Shown here one piece after another: positions 63,416 to 64,000 of a stretch of 64,000 nucleotides of DNA. Numbering within the stretch: position 1 is the first letter of the stretch; every line of letters begins with the position of its first letter. A model generated the notes under the pieces. The model made no database searches and was not told the origin of the DNA. It saw nothing but the letters and a program-made list of their open reading frames with translations. Origin of the DNA: Kiritimatiellia bacterium (GTDB taxonomy: Bacteria > Verrucomicrobiota > Kiritimatiellia > RFP12 > UBA1067); the NCBI GenBank assembly GCA_017514235.1, contig JAFWKK010000071.1:32126-96125 (forward strand). The letters run 5' to 3'. The position numbers and the translations under genes were made by a program.

Positions 63416-64000
63416 ATGAATCAGAACAGACGTGAATTCTTGACCGGCGCCGCCTGGATGGGCGCGGCGGCGATGGCGGCCGGCTGCATGAGCCGAGCCT
63501 CCGCTGTGAGCGGGATAGGCGGCGGCGCAGGCGCGCCGATGCATGGCTTTCGCGTGGCGCCCATGAAGAAGGTGCGCGTGGGCGTGATCGGCGTGGGGGC
63601 GCGCGGCACGCATGCCGTGCACCGCATTGCGCAGATTCCCGGCTGCGAGGTGACTGCGATGTCGGACATCAACCCGGTGCGGCTCGATGCCGCCCAGGCG
63701 TGGCTGAAGGAGCACGGCTTCCCGGCGCCGAAGGAATGGAGCCGCAATGGCGACGAGGACGCCTGGAAGGGGCTGTGCGACTCCGATGTGTGCGATGTCG
63801 TGTATTCGGTCACGCCGCGTCCGTTGCACTGCCCGATAAACGTGTATGCGATGGATCATGGCAAGCACGTCCTGCAGGAGGTTCCGGGCGCATTCAGCCT
63901 TGACGAGTGCTGGGCAACCGTCGAGGCGGCGGAGCGCAACCGGCGCCACTGCATGATGCTCGAGAACTGCGTCTATGGCGAGGAGGAGATGCTGGCGTTC
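63416..64000 (+). CDS. Tat-exported lipoprotein-type Gfo/Idh/MocA oxidoreductase (partial, continues right)
   Basis: 195 codons are present before the window ends. The N-terminus NRREFLTGAAWMGAAAMAAGC has a twin-arginine signal and a lipobox-like AAGC. VGVIGVGARGTHAVHRIAQ is the Rossmann NAD(P)-binding motif, and KHVLQEVPGAFSLDECW aligns with the Gfo/Idh/MocA central block. It is a paralogue of the gene at 12965: both have the short APMHG linker between signal and Rossmann fold and both end this part with the HCM-x-LEN-C-x-YGE block. AAAGGAAA serves as ribosome site 6 bases before the ATG. Likely acts on sugars outside the cytoplasm. Confidence 0.9.
   Translation, partial: MNQNRREFLTGAAWMGAAAMAAGCMSRASAVSGIGGGAGAPMHGFRVAPMKKVRVGVIGVGARGTHAVHRIAQIPGCEVTAMSDINPVRLDAAQAWLKEHGFPAPKEWSRNGDEDAWKGLCDSDVCDVVYSVTPRPLHCPINVYAMDHGKHVLQEVPGAFSLDECWATVEAAERNRRHCMMLENCVYGEEEMLAF

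Overview
The window is 64 kb of GC-rich, gene-dense bacterial chromosome. I count 42 coding features: 39 complete genes that I would annotate firmly, one doubtful small ORF, and two partial genes (fba on the left edge, a Gfo/Idh/MocA oxidoreductase on the right edge). I saw no rRNA, tRNA, CRISPR array, insertion sequence, integrase or phage gene. The widest gaps are about 150 bases. The gene set suggests a Gram-negative member of the PVC group, most likely an uncultured gut or rumen Kiritimatiellota or a related Verrucomicrobiota/Lentisphaerota lineage. Reasons are the Tat-exported lipoprotein-type Gfo/Idh/MocA oxidoreductases, large secreted proteins with InlB/Listeria-Bacteroides repeats and BspA-type leucine-rich repeats, scattered glycoside hydrolases without SusC/SusD, and the long SecA. 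This placement is inferred from gene content only.

Layout. 1-9.6 kb: housekeeping genes (fba end, purM, gatC, gatA, cyclophilin, a DUF1015 protein, a DUF2062 protein, ligA, a minimal DsbD-like thiol transporter, a TetR regulator). 9.6-14.4 kb: a secreted GH2 enzyme, an MFS transporter on the opposite strand, and a Tat-exported oxidoreductase. 14.4-22.6 kb: citrate synthase, ybeY, proA, a leftward pair of unknown envelope/coiled-coil proteins, and a two-subunit class I fumarate hydratase.

22.5-33 kb is the most interesting part. One promoter appears to drive seven tightly coupled genes: a membrane-anchored protein with four copies of a P-[IM]-x-x-(x)-x-Y-[GA]-G-P motif, a radical SAM/SPASM maturase whose start overlaps its stop, a GT2 glycosyltransferase, a Stealth-type sugar-phosphate transferase, a TagF-like CDP-glycerol glycerophosphotransferase, an MBOAT O-acyltransferase and an AlgJ/AlgX-like protein. 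A convergent gene encodes a GT2-TupA-like ATP-grasp fusion with an internal ribosome binding site. Together they look like a post-translationally modified peptide/protein system embedded in a phosphorylated, O-acylated surface-polymer locus.

33-40.4 kb is housekeeping again (secA, ispD, a phosphoesterase, polA). 40.4-48.4 kb encodes a secreted GH27 enzyme, then three consecutive secreted proteins sharing InlB-like repeats, the first with a C10 (streptopain-type) protease domain. 48.5-57.7 kb is a one-strand carbohydrate-utilisation block: a lactonase-fold lipoprotein, a compact KAS III-like protein, an AraC regulator, GH31, a beta-helix protein and a GH106-like enzyme. 57.7-64 kb has a XylR-type regulator divergent from a double-SIS MurQ/GKRP-like protein, a large secreted autotransporter-like protein, and the truncated Gfo/Idh/MocA gene.

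Promoters stand out against the GC-rich background as clear TATAAT or TATACT boxes, many with recognisable -35 boxes or an extended TGn. At several genes the box lies only 5-9 bases before the start codon, which predicts leaderless mRNAs.
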